Made by a program: the position numbers and the translations under genes. Below, in pieces: positions 1-13,293 of a stretch of DNA of 64,000 bases (within the stretch, counting starts at the first letter, position 1; every line of letters starts with the position of its first letter). Under the pieces are notes generated by a model, which saw only the letters and a list, made by a program, of their open reading frames with translations, was not told the DNA's origin and searched no databases. Source of the stretch: Udeniomyces pyricola (Eukaryota > Basidiomycota > Tremellomycetes > Cystofilobasidiales > Mrakiaceae); the NCBI GenBank assembly GCA_039545295.1, contig BCIK01000034.1:62001-126000 (forward strand), read 5' to 3'.

Positions 1-1526
1 GATCGCAGTGCACGAGGAGAGAGCCCCTGCGCGTGCGCACCTGGTCCGACCGCACACGACGTGGCAGCGGCGGCGGGAGGCCCATCAGTGAGCGATGGAA
101 GTCGGGAGATGCAGATGCTGTGCTCAAGTGTCGGCTGCCAGTGACCGAGTCTAGACTCACGAGCGAACACCTACTCCCAAGCGAACATCCACTCTCAAGC
201 TTCCGAGCATCAGATGAGGATGAAGTGTCGAGCTGGTCTCATCCGTCTGTCTGGCGTACTGTCGTACTGCTGTACTCTGCCGTCGCTCGTGTGTTGTGCA
301 TGTCGACGTTGACGTGTTTGGTACTCATCCTCGTCGTTCTAGCTTGCGTCGTTTTCTCACTTTTACCTGCCGCGCCATGTCTGCACGCCTCTTTCTTTCT
401 TCTTGCCTGTCGTGCTCCCTTGCTTCTATCCTTGCACTCCTATCAGTTAATTCTGTCAACCGTTCTTTTCTTGTCGGCTCTGTCCGTCTTTCAAATCTCA
501 AACCAGATATAATCAACGCACGTCGCCGAATGTTATTTATCGACCTTTGCGCATCATGTTGCCCCGCGCTAAGATTATCTTTTATACTGTGACTCTGCGG
601 AATTGTATTTCGATCGAGTTGCCTTCAGCTGTCAACTGTTTTTTTTTTCTCACGTTGTTTCGCCCGGCCCACGATGCACGAACATCATCGGCTTTGTCCA
701 TCCCTGATAATTGCACTGATGTTGATTTTGTTTCCAAATCCATCATATCGGCGAAGACCCAAACATCAAATCGCCGAGCTGCAGGGCTGCAGCCAGACTG
801 CACACCGGCACGTCGCCAGACGCGCCCGACTTTGCAACTGAATTATATCATTCATTACGTGCATATATATATGTATGTGTACACTACAGTATATATCACG
901 TACCAGCTTTCAAAATTTCAAGCTTTAAGATGCCGGATGTATTGCACCACAGCATCCAGATACTATCAAGATGTTTGAGCAAACTTAAATATATGTATGA
1001 TCAAGGCAAATTTCGCAGCATGCATCGTGTGGTGCTCTCTGCAGATCGATCTCTCCTGAACTGTGTGCGTGCGACGGCAAGATGCGACGCCTCATTGATC
1101 ATCTATTTTTTACCTTATTCAACATGCACATCAACCGATAATCATCCAGCCGATGGCACGACGGCGTCTGGGTCGATGATGGATGATCCGAGGGGTGTCC
1201 GGTAACGCGGCGTCCGGTGTTCGGGTGACGATGCATACATCCGACCGGCGTTCTCAACCGGGCAGCTGTCCGGTCATGATGCATGAGGCACGATCAGATA
1301 ATCAGAGTGGAAATGACCCATGTAGTCCCTAATCGGAATGTAATATGCATCAGTCCGGCCGGCAATGCGTCAACCTGATTATAGATCGATTAGATCGATA
1401 AGACGGAATATGATGTGTGTGATATTTTTTCTTTCATCCTTCGTCCTAAAGACCCTTCCTACCTGAGCGATCCATCCCAATCTCTCAACCTCCATCACCT
1501 ATTCTACCGCTACTCCGACCGACAAG
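1..1526. other. Intergenic/5' flank of the OPT transporter gene
   Basis: No convincing gene is visible. The open frames here lack family resemblance and end at random. The last ~100 bases before the ATG at 1527 are pyrimidine-rich, as expected for a basidiomycete promoter/5' UTR. A short alternating TA/TG tract lies near 860-890. Confidence 0.5.
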
Positions 1527-4500
1527 ATGGTCGGCCACAACCACGCCCATGCGTCTGACATCCACACCCTTCCGCAATCCGACGGCACGACTCATGCCTC
1601 ATCTGCCGCACCCGGCTATGACGACTACCTCGAGGATAGCAAGATCGATCTCGAGAAAAAAGGCGAGGACCATGACGCCAAGGTCTTCGTCGCTGACCCC
1701 GAGGACGACGAGGCTCGAATGAGGGAGGTCGAGGAGCTTGAGGCCAGGTTGAAGGCTGGAGATGCGACTGAAGAAGAATACGCTGTTCACGACGTGAGTT
1801 CAAGCTTCAAGTCTATTAATAGCAATGCGGTGGAATCCCTCGGGTCTTGCGATTAAGGACAAGGCAGCGCTAGCCTGCGAAGTGGTTGCATGCGTCCATC
1901 CGCAGTGCCACACGCACAAGACGATTAGCGATGATGCAGATGGTCTATACAGATGCCGTCGCCAATTCGACTCTAAGTTCTTTCTTATCTTGCTGGTGCT
2001 GGCCGAGTCTTCCTTGGTCCCCCTGCGTCGTTGAACCCACCACAAACCACGCTTGACCGCTGACGCAACTCTGCTGACATCGATCTGTATCTGAATATTT
2101 TCTTCGTCTACAGTCGCACGACATCGCCGTTAAAGTTCTGTCCACATGGGACGACCCCACCCTTCCGGTCCTCACCTTCCGAGTGTTCTTCCTCGGTCTA
2201 GGTTTCGCCGCGTTTGGTTCGGTTCTCGCTCAGCTGTACTAGTGCGTCTGGTTTCTACTAGTCATGCCTTCTGCCTGTGATTGCATCCAAATTCCACCAG
2301 AGCTGACCAGTCTCTCCGAACGCTGTCGTTCCCATCCTTGCGTCTCGCCATATTTTGATCTAGCTTCAAGCCGCAGACGCTCAATGTCTCGCAAGGATTC
2401 CTCATCATTCTCACCTTTGTCAGTCTCGATCCGTTTGGACTCGACCTCATACTCAGAGACAAATGTTAACCGACCATGTTCCTACGTGTCTCTTAGTTCT
2501 TTGGTCATGCTCTCGCTAAACTGCCCTCCCGCGGAATTTTCCGATGGTGAGAACGTTTCGCTCATTCCTTGTCAGGGCCTGGCAGGACGAGAACCTGACT
2601 CGCCCGAGATATGACGTTCTCTTAACTTGCAGGATTAATCCCGGTCCCTTCAATATCAAGGAGCACGTCGCTTGCATCATTGTACGTCATATGGTCAAGG
2701 CCTGACGAATCTAGACTCATCACGTCTCTGACCAACCATCGTTTGGGTTTCTGACAGATGGCCAGTACGGCTGCCAGCTCGGCCACCGCGATCCAAGTCA
2801 TCTCTGTTCAAGATCTCTACTACAACAACGAAGTGTGAGTATTAAAAAAAAAAGGACGGGTCTGGTCACCCAAGGCATCGAAAATAGCTTACTGACTTTC
2901 CTTTCTTTCCGCTCTAATTATAAAGCAACCCTGGGATTGCCATCTTCACCCTTTTGGGCAGTCAGCTTCTGGGATTCAGCTATGCCGGTCTACTTCAAGC
3001 TGCGCTTGTTTACCCAACCATAGCTCTCTGGCCGCATACAATTATGCCGTCTGCAATGTTCCAGGCGTTCCACCTTGATGGCGGGCTTAGCAGTTCTCGA
3101 GTTAAGCTCTTCTGGATTCTCTTTATCGGAATCTTGTGAGCAAGCTTGGTTTTTTCTTATTACTACTGTCCACTTCTCCGAAAACTATCAACAACTCTAA
3201 AAATAACGACATCCCGTCCATACTTGTACCAAGCTTTCTCGATCAAGACTGACGTTCCATCAATCGCTCGTCTGTCCTCTCACTCACCCTCCAGTATCTA
3301 TGAGATCTTCCCTCAGTGGATCTTCCCTTGGTTGACGGGTGTCAGCATCGTGTGCCTCATCAACCATACCTCTCCAGTTATCCGAAACATCTTTGGAGGC
3401 GGTTCCAACAACGAAGGCATGGGATTGTTTAGTTGGTGCTTTGATTGGAATCTCATCGGTATGTATCTTTCTCATGTTGACTACTCTAGCAGAGCCGAAG
3501 CGGGAGACCAGGCGAAACTAATCTCATGCCTTGATGTTTCGAAAACAACATTCATTCGATAGGTTCATCTTGCCTTTACACCCCTCTATGGACTCGTGAG
3601 TTGCACATTCTCATCTCCTTCTAGACCTGGACGCTGTTGCAATATACGCTGACGACTGGCCCTTCTTCTGCTCGTAGAACTTAACCAGGTTGGCTTTCCC
3701 ACTCATTTCCGATTGACCCGTCCTGTCGGATCAGCCCCAAAGCTGACCGCTCCTATTTTACTCCACCTACGTAGGACATTGGTATCTGCATCACCTACAT
3801 TCTCATGCCTATTGTCTACTACTTCAACGTGTGGGAGGGCAGACAGCTCCCCTTTATGAGTCAAGCTCTTTTCTTGAAGAACGGCACTGGTATGTTCCTC
3901 TGTGATACGTGAATGTATAGCTCCTAGCCTTCACGGACGGCACTCTGACATTTACATGTTGAAAATCTTGTGGGTGATGTCTTTTGGTAACAGAATATCC
4001 TCAGACGGAGGTGCTTGACAGCAACAACCGCTTCGACAAGAACAAGTACGACGCTATCGGTCCGGCTTACTTCAGCGCGACGAACGCCCTGTACCTCCTT
4101 GTCGAGAACCTCTCTCTGTCGGCCACGATCACTCACACATTCCTCTTCTACTGGCCCGAGATCAAAGTCGGTCCTACTTCTTGTTATGAATGTGTAGTCC
4201 TGACAAGTAGACGGGCTATCAATGACTGACCAGAATTGATTGGTTGTCCCCTACCTAGCCATTTTTCCTTGCGCTCAACCCCTGGAACAAGACCGTTCAC
4301 ATCGTGCACGACGAGCACTATCAAAAAATGAAGGTTCGTAAATTCTATCTGATCTGCTTCCTTCGCTCCTTATTCTTCGCTCACTCAAATTTCACGAATC
4401 TTTCCCAAAACAGGTCTACAAGATGATTCCGCGATGGTGGTATGCTTGTATCTTCCTTGGAGCTTTCGCCATGGCACAGGCAACGAACTGTCAGTTTTTT

Positions 4501-5336
4501 TTCCTCCAAGCTGATGATGTCACGAAATAACTACATAATGCTGAGCATCTTATTCCTGCCATGTAGATACCGGACATTCGGAACTTCCCTGGTGGTGTCT
4601 CATTGTTGTCGTGATCATTTCCTTCTTCCTTTGCTGCATGGTAAGTCGCACTTTCTCTCGTGTAGTGCACTCATTTATCTCTATCCATTCAGTCTGAACC
4701 GGAACAAGTTGTAGTTTCGTAGACTAACGCTCTTGCTGTATTATCTCGTCCTGGGTAGTACGCGACCATGGCTGGTATCCTCGGATTCTACCAATTCTCG
4801 TCATCGGGTCAAGGATTCTTTTCGATGCTTGTCAGGTTAGTGACTCATATCTCTTCTTTATACATACTTTCCCGACTGAGCGTGAAGAGGCATGGACTGA
4901 CACGACTGTGTGAATTTCCATCTGGCAGCTACTTTGTTCCGGGTCTTCCTATCGCAAACGCCTACGGCACCCTGTACGGTAGTCACTCGCTGACTCAGGG
5001 AATCAACCTTCTCCAAGATCTCAAGTGAGCTCTACTATCTCCAAGTCTCTGAATCAAAGCTAGCTCGCATCGGGCTCACATCGCTTTCTCCTTACCCTCC
5101 GCGACCTTTCTGCAGACTCGGACAGTACATGAAGATTCCTCCCCGTGTTACATTTGCTATGCGTCAGTAGATGACCTCCTAACAACTCGTCCAAGCCTGG
5201 CGTCGTGTACTGATAGCCAATTATCATGTGTTTTACCTCCCTCAGAGCTCATCGGTGCCTGTGTCGGAGCGATTCTCAACTGTACGTGAAGAAGGCACAA
5301 CATCGCTTGTCACACGTTGAGTTTACTGATGCTCCG

Positions 5337-5368
<32 letters not shown>

Positions 5369-6313
5369 TAATCAGACGTGATGATGTTGTCCATCATTAA
5401 AGCTCAACGACCCGCGTTGCTTTCGATCTCGGGTACCCGTCTCTGGTCCGGTCAGAACGCACAGAGTTATAATGCCAATTCGATTGCATGGGGAGGTCTT
5501 GGACCTCAGATGTTTGGAGCTGGTTCGAACTACTACATGGTACGTTCTTACGTGCCGTGACGTCTACTCTTGATACACTGCTGACTTTCGCTCTCCGACT
5601 TGGTGTATCAGATCCCTGCGGCTCTTGGTATTGGGCTCGTCATGCCGATTCCATTCTATCTCCTCCACAGATGGAGGCCATCCGTAGGCTTCAACAACTT
5701 GAATGTCGCCGTCATGATGCAATACTCGTGCTACTTGTCCGTCGGAATCAACACTTCCGTGAGTAGGCTAGAACCTCGATCCAAGGAGACGATTCCAGCC
5801 GAGATTAACGACTTTGACCTCCTCGTACTTGATGTACTTCCAGGTCAACCCTGCCATGGTCATTGGTGTCTTCTCCCAGTACTTTGTTCGACGCAGGTGG
5901 CCCAGTACGTCTCATTCTCATTCATCCAGTCGAGTCCAGAATGACACAGAGAAGAGAAACCCCAAGGAAACAAGACAACTCATTCCCATAATCTTTCTGT
6001 GGTACCTTGATCCTATCCAGAGCAATTCACCAAGTACAACTATATCATTGCCGGTGCTCTCGACGGCGGAACCCAAGTCATCTCATTCGGTACGTTTCGC
6101 AGTGCACATTGTTTACTCTAGCCCATCACCGTTTGGGAAGTTTGTTGCTGACTTTTTGCTTTTTCAACGTCTTTCTATTCTTATGGACCAACAAAAGTCC
6201 TTTCGTTTGCCGTTTTCGGTGCTGCGGGTGACCCCGTCAACTTCCCCATCTGGTGGGGTAACGCTGATCCGGCCAAATACTCGATCGACAGATGTCTCGC
6301 CGCTGGGCTCTAA
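1527..6313 (+). CDS. Oligopeptide transporter, OPT family
   Basis: This gene encodes a proton-coupled oligopeptide transporter of the plasma membrane, about 800 residues, split by well over ten short introns. The start at 1527 gives a hydrophilic, acidic N-terminal tail (about residues 1-90), followed by many hydrophobic segments. Family hallmarks are visible after splicing: INPGPFNIKEHV (exon near 2633), YNNEVNPG crossing the intron at 2836, and QYMKIPPRVTF near 5130, the KIPPR signature of fungal OPTs. The C-terminus reads FPIWWGNADPAKYSIDRC, typical of the family. One exon is only 11 nt (3678-3688), preceded by one of 33 nt. The intron before the exon starting near 5376 holds a run of 29 T. 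The substrate could be peptides, glutathione or metal chelates; the sequence does not say which. The family call is very secure. Confidence 0.95.
3678..3688 (+). other. 11-nt micro-exon in the OPT transporter gene
   Basis: AACTTAACCAG is flanked by ctcgtag and gttggc. Joined to the 33-nt exon 3563-3595 and the exon starting at GACATTGG (after 3776), it gives TPLWTQLNQDIG, which fits the TPLWxQLxQDxG stretch of OPT proteins. Confidence 0.8.
5337..5365 (+). repeat. T29 homopolymer inside an OPT intron
   Basis: A run of 29 T lies in the intron between the exon ending at about 5281 and the next exon (ACGTGATGATG). It sits in the polypyrimidine position before the acceptor, so length change would not alter the frame. 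Confidence 0.9.
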
Positions 6314-7262
6314 GTCCTGGTTTCGTGCTCTCTTTTTATCACTTATCTTTCACCTCTCATAGCCTTCTATCTTTTTTTCTCTCCATTTTAGCAGCCTTGA
6401 TCTTTCTTGCCTTGACCTTGCTTTGTTCGCTTTAGGTTCTCAGTCAAAAACGTTGTATCTTTTCACCTCCCTCCCCCCCCCGTCTTCTCACCCCTCTTCC
6501 CATGTTGAGGAAATGATTTCATGCGCTTTTTGCTCTTCGTTCAACGTTATACACGTGCATGAAAAGACTTGTTGATGATTGACGGAGGGAAGCGGTAATT
6601 TGTTGCCGAAATCAAGGATTGATCGAATTTGCTACATATGCATCACAATCGTGCTACAAGACCTTCTACGATCGATACGATGCTTGTTCAAGATCAGTTA
6701 TACTAGTATGTACAAGTGTAGCAACTACCCGTCGTTTGTATATTCATATGTATGTATATCTCAGACCATTTCAGCAGATAGACCGCTTCCCTCACTCGCA
6801 TTCGTATAGAGCGGGTCGAACTCGGTCATCATGATCGCGAGAAATTAATCTGATGGGCAATTGAGCTGATCACCACCGACAGAAAGATGTGTAGGATTTA
6901 ACGAGGCATGCATGCGATATCGTGAAGACCAAATGAGTAACCCCAACGAAGGAAGGATGGTTTGTTTTTTTGTGAGGAGTGAGAAAAGGAAAGAGAAGAG
7001 GAGAGAGCACCACATGAAGACCCAAAAGAGGATGAGATAAGGAGCAAAGAGAAGAGAAAAGACAGATCTAGTCTAGTACAACGAGGTAAAGTGGTGAACA
7101 CAAACAAAAAATCCCAAGCCGAAGCGAATATGAAGAGCAAAAAAGGTACACGATGTGCGTACAAAAGATAGAAGCAGGAAAAGGTCGAGATGCAACGTAA
7201 AGGAGGGGGTCAAAGAGAAGAAAACAAAGATAAGATATCAAAAGAAGAGAGAAGAGGGGGCT
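6314..7262. other. Convergent intergenic region (OPT / MFS 3' ends)
   Basis: This is a 3'-3' region. It is T-rich after the OPT stop and A/G-rich before the stop of the minus-strand permease, with a short C run near 6473-6481. It probably holds both 3' UTRs and terminators. No gene is seen. Confidence 0.5.
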
Positions 7263-9431
7263 TTAAACTCGGTTGTAGTGAACATCCTCGATCTGGGCAT
7301 CCTCGAGTCCGGCCTTCTTCTCCTCGTCGGTCGAGCCAGTCTCGACACCGGCGCCAGAGTTGGGGATGTAGTCCGTCGCCCGCGAAGCGGCAAGTCGGTC
7401 GATGTAGGCCTGCTCAGCAGTTCGGGTGAACTTCTTGCCCTTGGCCATCCAGCACCAGGCAGCAAAGCCGGCAACGTACAGGAACGCCGGGAACGAGAGC
7501 CACATCGACACTCGGGTGTTGTAGGCAACAGCGATGGCACCCTGGACAGGAGGGCTGAGAGGAGAGGAGAGGAGAGGACAGAGTCGGAGTCAGAATTGGA
7601 GCTGGGAGCTGGATACAAGTCCAAAGCGGAAGTAGGACAAAGGCAGGATGGATACTCACAAGATCGCACCACCAGAGACACCCATGACAAGGATACCAGC
7701 CGCCCGTCGAGTGTGTCGGCCAAGTCGCTCAGTCGAGAGAACAAAGATGACAGGGTACATGATGGCCATGCCGGCGTAGACGAGCATGAGGCAGATGACA
7801 CCACCCGTACCGTGCATAGATCCGATGAGCGCAGTGAGGACGGCACAGATCGCGGCGTGGACGAGAAGGAGGAACGAGGCGGAGAACACGGTGAGGAGAG
7901 CAGTCGAGACGAATCGGAAGACGCTGTAGCGGAGGAGAGAAATATCGAGGAAGATGTGCGAAGGCAGATCAGCCGGCAGCTCTTGTATGGACGAGAAATG
8001 GAAGAGGCGACAAAGCGTTGACTCACGTGAAGATGATGAGGGAGTAAGAGAGCATGTTGGCGGCTCCGGCATCAGAGAATCCACCGTTCTCGGAGGCGTA
8101 GTTGATGAAGAACGATCCAATGGTAACCTGAGCACCGACACTAGAAAGACAAACCAGTCCAAGTCAGATCGGCTGACCAGCAATTTCAAAGTATTCTTGG
8201 TTGAGGAGAGAGGATACTTACTACATGAACTGGCAAACAGCACCCAAGATAGGTCGGAGCTGCTTGTAGAAAGGCTTGGCGAGCTGAGGGTCGGAAAGTT
8301 CACCAGTAGCCTCGGCAACAGCGTCCTGCTCGATCTGAAGCTCCTCTTCAGAGACCTCGGGAAGCTTGGTGATCATGAAGAGNACGGCGACAAAGACACC
8401 GAGACCGGCTGTGAAGGAGCAGAGAAACAGAACGTAAAGCGTGAGTCACGAGTATGCGTTTGAAACCCCACGACGCCAACCAGAAGCAGGTCACTCACCG
8501 ACAGCCATGTAGACGAATTGGACGTTGGTCAAGTTGTGCTGGTTGGCACCGGTGAAGAAGTACTTGGACGCAATGAGGGGGCCGGTGAAGGAGGCGACAC
8601 CGTTCCAAGCCTGCGAGAACTGCAGTCGGAAAGCAGCAGGACCGGCGGGAGGCATCGTCGAAACATAGGAGTTGGCAGAGACCTCGAGCGTGGCAAGACC
8701 GCAGGCGACGACTGTGCAGAGCAGGCAGCAGAGCAGGGAGCAGACCGATCAGTCAGTAAGATAGTATGTGGCAGGCACGACAAGTCGAGTGCAAGTCGAA
8801 ACGCGAAACGGCTGCTTACCTCCAGTGCAAACAACAAAGCCAGCAAACGTCGCGCCCTTGTTGTTGGCCGACAAGAAGTGAGCGACCGGCCAGAAAAGGA
8901 TGGCACCGAGCGAGTAGACTGTGGTAGCGAGAAGAGATCGAAACAAAGATCGTATGTGTGTTAGTCGGGCTTGGTGCTGGACAAGAGACATCGAAAAAAG
9001 ACAACTCACGAGAAAGACCCATGATGATCGTCTTCTTGTAGCCAAACCTCTTCATGACCTCGGCAGCGACAGGCGAGAACGCAAAGTATCCGATACCAAA
9101 GTACGCCACCTGGAGACCGGTCGACTGGAGCTTGGAGATGCCGAGGACGTTCTGGAAGTGCTTGTTGAGGACATCAAGGAGACCGTATGCGAATCTGAAG
9201 GTGGAGGATTGCCGATCGAAGGGAGAGACAAAGATGCCGCAGCGTCAGTATTGTGAGATAAGACAAAGAAGCGAACACTATCGGCGATCAAAATGCAAAA
9301 TGTCAGGTAACTCACCCCCAAAGGAAGAAGAGCGAGGTGACGAGGGCGTAAGGAACGTAGTAGCTGCGGGGCATGAAGGGACCCTTGAGGAAGCTCGTGC
9401 CAGGGGGAAGAGTGGTAGCACCGCCAGCCAT
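7263..9431 (-). CDS. MFS sugar permease, FucP (L-fucose/glucose-galactose) type
   Basis: This is a 12-TM major facilitator protein of about 500 residues with several introns. The ATG is at 9429-9431 and the stop at 7263-7265. The N-terminus after a short tail reads PRSYYVPYALVTSLFFLWG, followed by a G-x-L-D-V-L-N-K-H-F-Q stretch, which is the fucose-permease signature rather than the hexose-transporter signature. Later parts include QVAYFGIGYFAFSPVAAEV, NSYVSTMPP, SFTGPLIASKYFF and GIGxxFINYASE-like segments. The C-terminal tail is hydrophilic and acidic. It probably imports a sugar by proton symport at the plasma membrane; the substrate is not determined. Base 8383 is an N, but it is the third base of a GTN valine codon, so the protein is unaffected. 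A long plus-strand open frame across it (7155-8021) is a shadow. Confidence 0.88.
8383..8383. other. Ambiguous base (N)
   Basis: This is the single undetermined base in the window. On the coding strand it is the wobble position of a GTN codon (Val) in the MFS permease, so it has no effect on the protein. Confidence 0.95.
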
Positions 9432-11528
9432 TGTGAAGAGATGAGTGTGTGGGGTTGAGGTGGAGTGAGGGTGGAGTAGGTGCTAAAGAGAGGAGCTGCT
9501 AAGCTTGAGAGATCGGGGAGTGTCGATGAGGAGAGCGAAGGGATGCGGGATAGAAGACGAGTGGAGAGAAGCTTGAAGGTTGGATGAAGACGAGAAGAAG
9601 TGTTTGTGGATGTTGGTGAGGAGTAGGATGGGCTCTGATATATATTTTCTTTTAGGCATCCATGGTCAGCTCTGGGTCAGCGGTTGCAGACGACATCTGG
9701 AGGAAGCGTGAGCGGCTGGATCAGCTTAGGCCTGGAATCAATGCGGGGTACAGATAGTTGGACCCAGAGCGGAGGTGAAGCCACCATCGAGGCCATGTCA
9801 GTACCATCAGAGTTGACGAAGCCAGACCGAGGCGATCGGCAGGGTCCCAAATGGGCGCGGAGCAAAGGAGGTTGGGCCAGGCGGAGGATATGAGAGGTGG
9901 CGGCCAGGAACCGGTTTGGTCAGACAATAGACAGACCCGAGATGATCGATGGCCCTCCTGCTTTGCGAGATCGGTACTTTGGCAACAATAGCACACGTGT
10001 TGGACAAGTCCAGTTCGTAGAATCTCTCCTGTCGTCATAATTTTAGGTCGATGGATGTCTATCTGTTCAGTTAATCAAGCTGCGTATCCACTCAGAACAT
10101 CTCGATCAAGTTGAGAATATATTGCATCATGAGCATCAGCACTCCTTCCAATTCGATCTTCGACACCAGCTGGTTGGCCCATCGCTAGACGTAGGGCTAG
10201 CTTGCATGCGCGCAGCGGCTGCGACCCTCGTCTTCGCGCTGCTCTCTCCCCTCCCTCATAATATCTGCTCCCCAACCCCATCGCGAAGGCGGATCCTTTG
10301 GATTCTATTTTTGGCATGTTTACTGCCGCCGGTTAGCAAAGAGGAACGTGGAACGACGTATGATGTTGCCGCTCGGCTCGGTGAACTCATCAGGACCGAG
10401 TCGCGCACTCGCTCGACGGACTCGAAACGACAGGGGCCAGACCCAATGGGCCTAGCCTAGCAGATGCCGTCAACCTGAGACGATTTCTTTCCCCCCTTCT
10501 CGCCGGTCTCGCCTGCAGACGGACCTGATACAGTATAGGATATTCGACGACCCCAGCTCGCTCAAAATGGCACTCGGCTCGTCGGTCCGTTTCCGCTGCC
10601 ACGCTTTTGCTATCCGCCGGTAAGGGCTACAACGAAGAAAAATAGAACCTGGGGAAAAGCTACCCTCTTCCGCCGGCACCAGCTTGATCTCCGTTGCCGC
10701 TCGGGGCTCTACTTCAAAATTTGCAATTGTATTCGCCAGTGGCATGTAAGGGAAGAAAGAAAATCTTTGCCATGACCGAATCAAGGATCGAGCTCGAATA
10801 TGCACGACGCGCTCGGGGCCATTGATTGTCGTCGACGTTCAACGACGTTTGACCTGGATCCGATGATTCTTCACCGGCCTCAGCCCTTCGATATCAATTT
10901 GATCTACGCATGATCAGCTGTGAAAGCTTTATCACCCCATCAGTTTCTCTGCAAAGAGGCGAGTAATCGGAGATAAGAATATGACGCCCCAACGAGAAAG
11001 ATAATTGCTGCAGACGGCAGGGACAAAATGCTTGAAAAACGTCCGTGGCCGAGCGTGTCAAGTTCATAGATTTCTTCGTGCAATATGTATAGTCGGTTAT
11101 ACATGGCGCATATGAATAGTTGAGTTGTGCGATAGTGACAGTCGACAATTGTCGATTTAAGTATCAGTCGTACGACGTACATGCGTGTATTGAGTCAGTA
11201 AATCATTCGCGCCGATCTAACCGAATCCAACGCACTAACACGAGCACACGTCGGGTACGATGAACACGATTGCACAGCTGCATGATTGCGAAACGTGCAA
11301 GCAAGCACCGCCGCTGTGACTTCTAGCTAGCTGCACTCTATTGTACTTATTACTCATGATGATATCGATCTCATGACCTCATCGCCTGGCCCATCAACCA
11401 TCATATCATCCATACACACATCTTCGCCCAACTCACTAGTCTCAATACAACGTAGCCATATAACTTCTCCTACGTACCGACTTCACTGACACCATCTATC
11501 GTTTGCTAGTCAATTCCTGTTCGCTGCA
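9432..11528. other. Divergent 2.1-kb intergenic region
   Basis: This region lies between the permease start (minus) and the PI31-like start (plus). I see no open frame with family resemblance, no tRNA and no obvious repeat. It is large compared with other intergenic gaps in the window, so it could hold long promoters, an unrecognised non-coding RNA or a small unrecognised gene. Confidence 0.45.
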
Positions 11529-13293
11529 ATGTCGCCTCCAGCTTCACCGACCCGATCTACACCGAACCAGGCTCCCAACCCACTTTCGCCAATTCACCTC
11601 CTCTCGCTGCTTCCGAGCCTCCTCCCTTCATCAACCTCTCCAAGTCTGGACAGTGCGACCGACCTTCTTGTGTCGTCTATCCATGCTATTCACATCTCGC
11701 TCGGCTTCCGATTGTCTTCCACGTTGCACAACTCGGACCGCGTTCTCGCCCGTCGATGGAACGCCGGCGGACCGGACAGCTACAAGCTCGAGTACAAACA
11801 CGAGCAAAGCAGCCTGACATACCTTGTCCGCATCGGGACTCTTGGTGAAAGAGCCATGATTGATGCCATGGCAGTCGAGGTAAATAAGCAGCTTCGCTAC
11901 TCTGATCTTCAATCTGAACACTTGCTTGCTTCCACGTATCTTCCAACTGACATTCATCTATCGTTGACTGGCACAATGATCCTGCTGATTTGCGCGTACA
12001 CTTGTGATCCAACCTCCAGGACGACAAGCCGCACACGTTCCACGTCGCTCTTGCAACCTACTTTGCCCCGCACAACATATTTCCCATCACGCTTCCGGCC
12101 AATCCAACCAGCGAAGATGCTAGCGATGATACTGTCATTGCCGACTCGCCTTTGCTAGCCGGGTTCGTCTCCTTGAACCGAGTGCAAGAGCTCGTAAGCG
12201 TATACAAGCGAGAAGTCATCATGCGGTTCATTCCCAAGCTTGTCAAGGAGGGTTATGAAGAAGGGTACGTGGCGTTTCTCTCTAGCATGATCAAAGCACA
12301 GTAAGGTTCACAGCAAGCCTTTAGTATTAACACATGATCTGACGTGCGGTACCTAGGCCGGTAGAGGAGACAACCGAGACTGTGGCCGAGAGACAAGGGA
12401 TCCGTCAGGTCAACCCGCCAGGATTGCCCGGTTCATCGGGCCCACAGGCTGGTCCATCTCGAGGCGGAGCGGGTGGAGGCGGTGGTTCCGGAAGCATGTA
12501 TGCGTAACCGTTTAGTTGATCAACCAAGTCAATGCATGCTTCGGGTTTGTATGGCTGACACTCCGACGGATTGTCATCTGCTTGTTAGCTACCGCCCTCC
12601 GTCTCTTTTCCCATCATCTTCGGCCATCGGCTCATCTGACCTCGACCCCCTTGCCGCATCCCCCTCGGCATTTGGTCCTCCTCCTTCTCTCCGTCAGCCT
12701 CAGGGCGTGTTCGGAGGCGCGCAAGGTGGAATGTATATGGACCCTTCTCATCCGCTTTTCCATCCGTCCTCGCCTGGCTCGTCGTCGCACGGCCCGCCCT
12801 CTGGCTTCCCTGGCCATCCATCAGGAGCACGATTCGACCCAGCTACCCCCTTTGGTGGTCCAAGTGGTGGGGGAGGGGGATTCAACCCGAGAGGAGGGGG
12901 AGGCATGATGGGTGGAGGCCGAGGCAGTACATTTGGGTCGGGCGAGCCCGACAACGACGAGTTTATGCCTCCGGGAATGGAAGGGCAGAACGGCGATGAT
13001 CTCGATCGTGGCATCAGATTTCCCGGTCAGGGTGGTATGGCGATGCCTGGAATGGGTATGGGCGGGTTCGGTTCTGGACCGAGGGGTGGAAGAGGCGGCC
13101 TCGGAGGTGGTGGCACATCTGGAGGTGGCTTCGGAAGGGGTACCTTTGGTGGAGGTTTCGTAAGTCCTGACACGGCTCCTGAGTGGTGCTATTGATAGGG
13201 GGATGAACATGTGTGAGGATGCTGACATGTCTTGACGTTTTCATTGGTTGATGGCCGGGTCGACTGTAGGGCGGTGGAGGGGGCTTTGCGTGA
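11529..13293 (+). CDS. PI31-like proteasome regulator (PSMF1 family)
   Basis: The protein of about 440 residues combines a PI31 N-terminal-like domain (about 1-200) with a Gly/Pro-rich C-terminal half. The N-terminal part has DATDLLVSSIHAIHISLGF-type helices, WNAGGPDSYKLEYKHEQSS, then FHVALATYFAPHNIFP. The C-terminal FP-type motif is clear: IGSSDLDPL and GGMYMDPSHPLF, as in PI31 homologues that bind the 20S proteasome and F-box proteins. A Gly-rich, RGG-containing tail follows. The last intron (donor 13160) ends at 13269, and the final exon encodes GGGGGFA plus stop. Introns also lie at about 11880-12018, 12266-12358 and 12494-12588. It likely regulates or chaperones proteasomes in cytosol and nucleus. 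A GW/RGG-rich gene follows on the same strand. Confidence 0.82.

Noticed and set aside
7155..8021. Long plus-strand open frame (about 288 codons) opposite the MFS permease
   Set aside because: It is antisense to well-conserved permease exons and introns, is highly charged and low-complexity, and shows no family motif.
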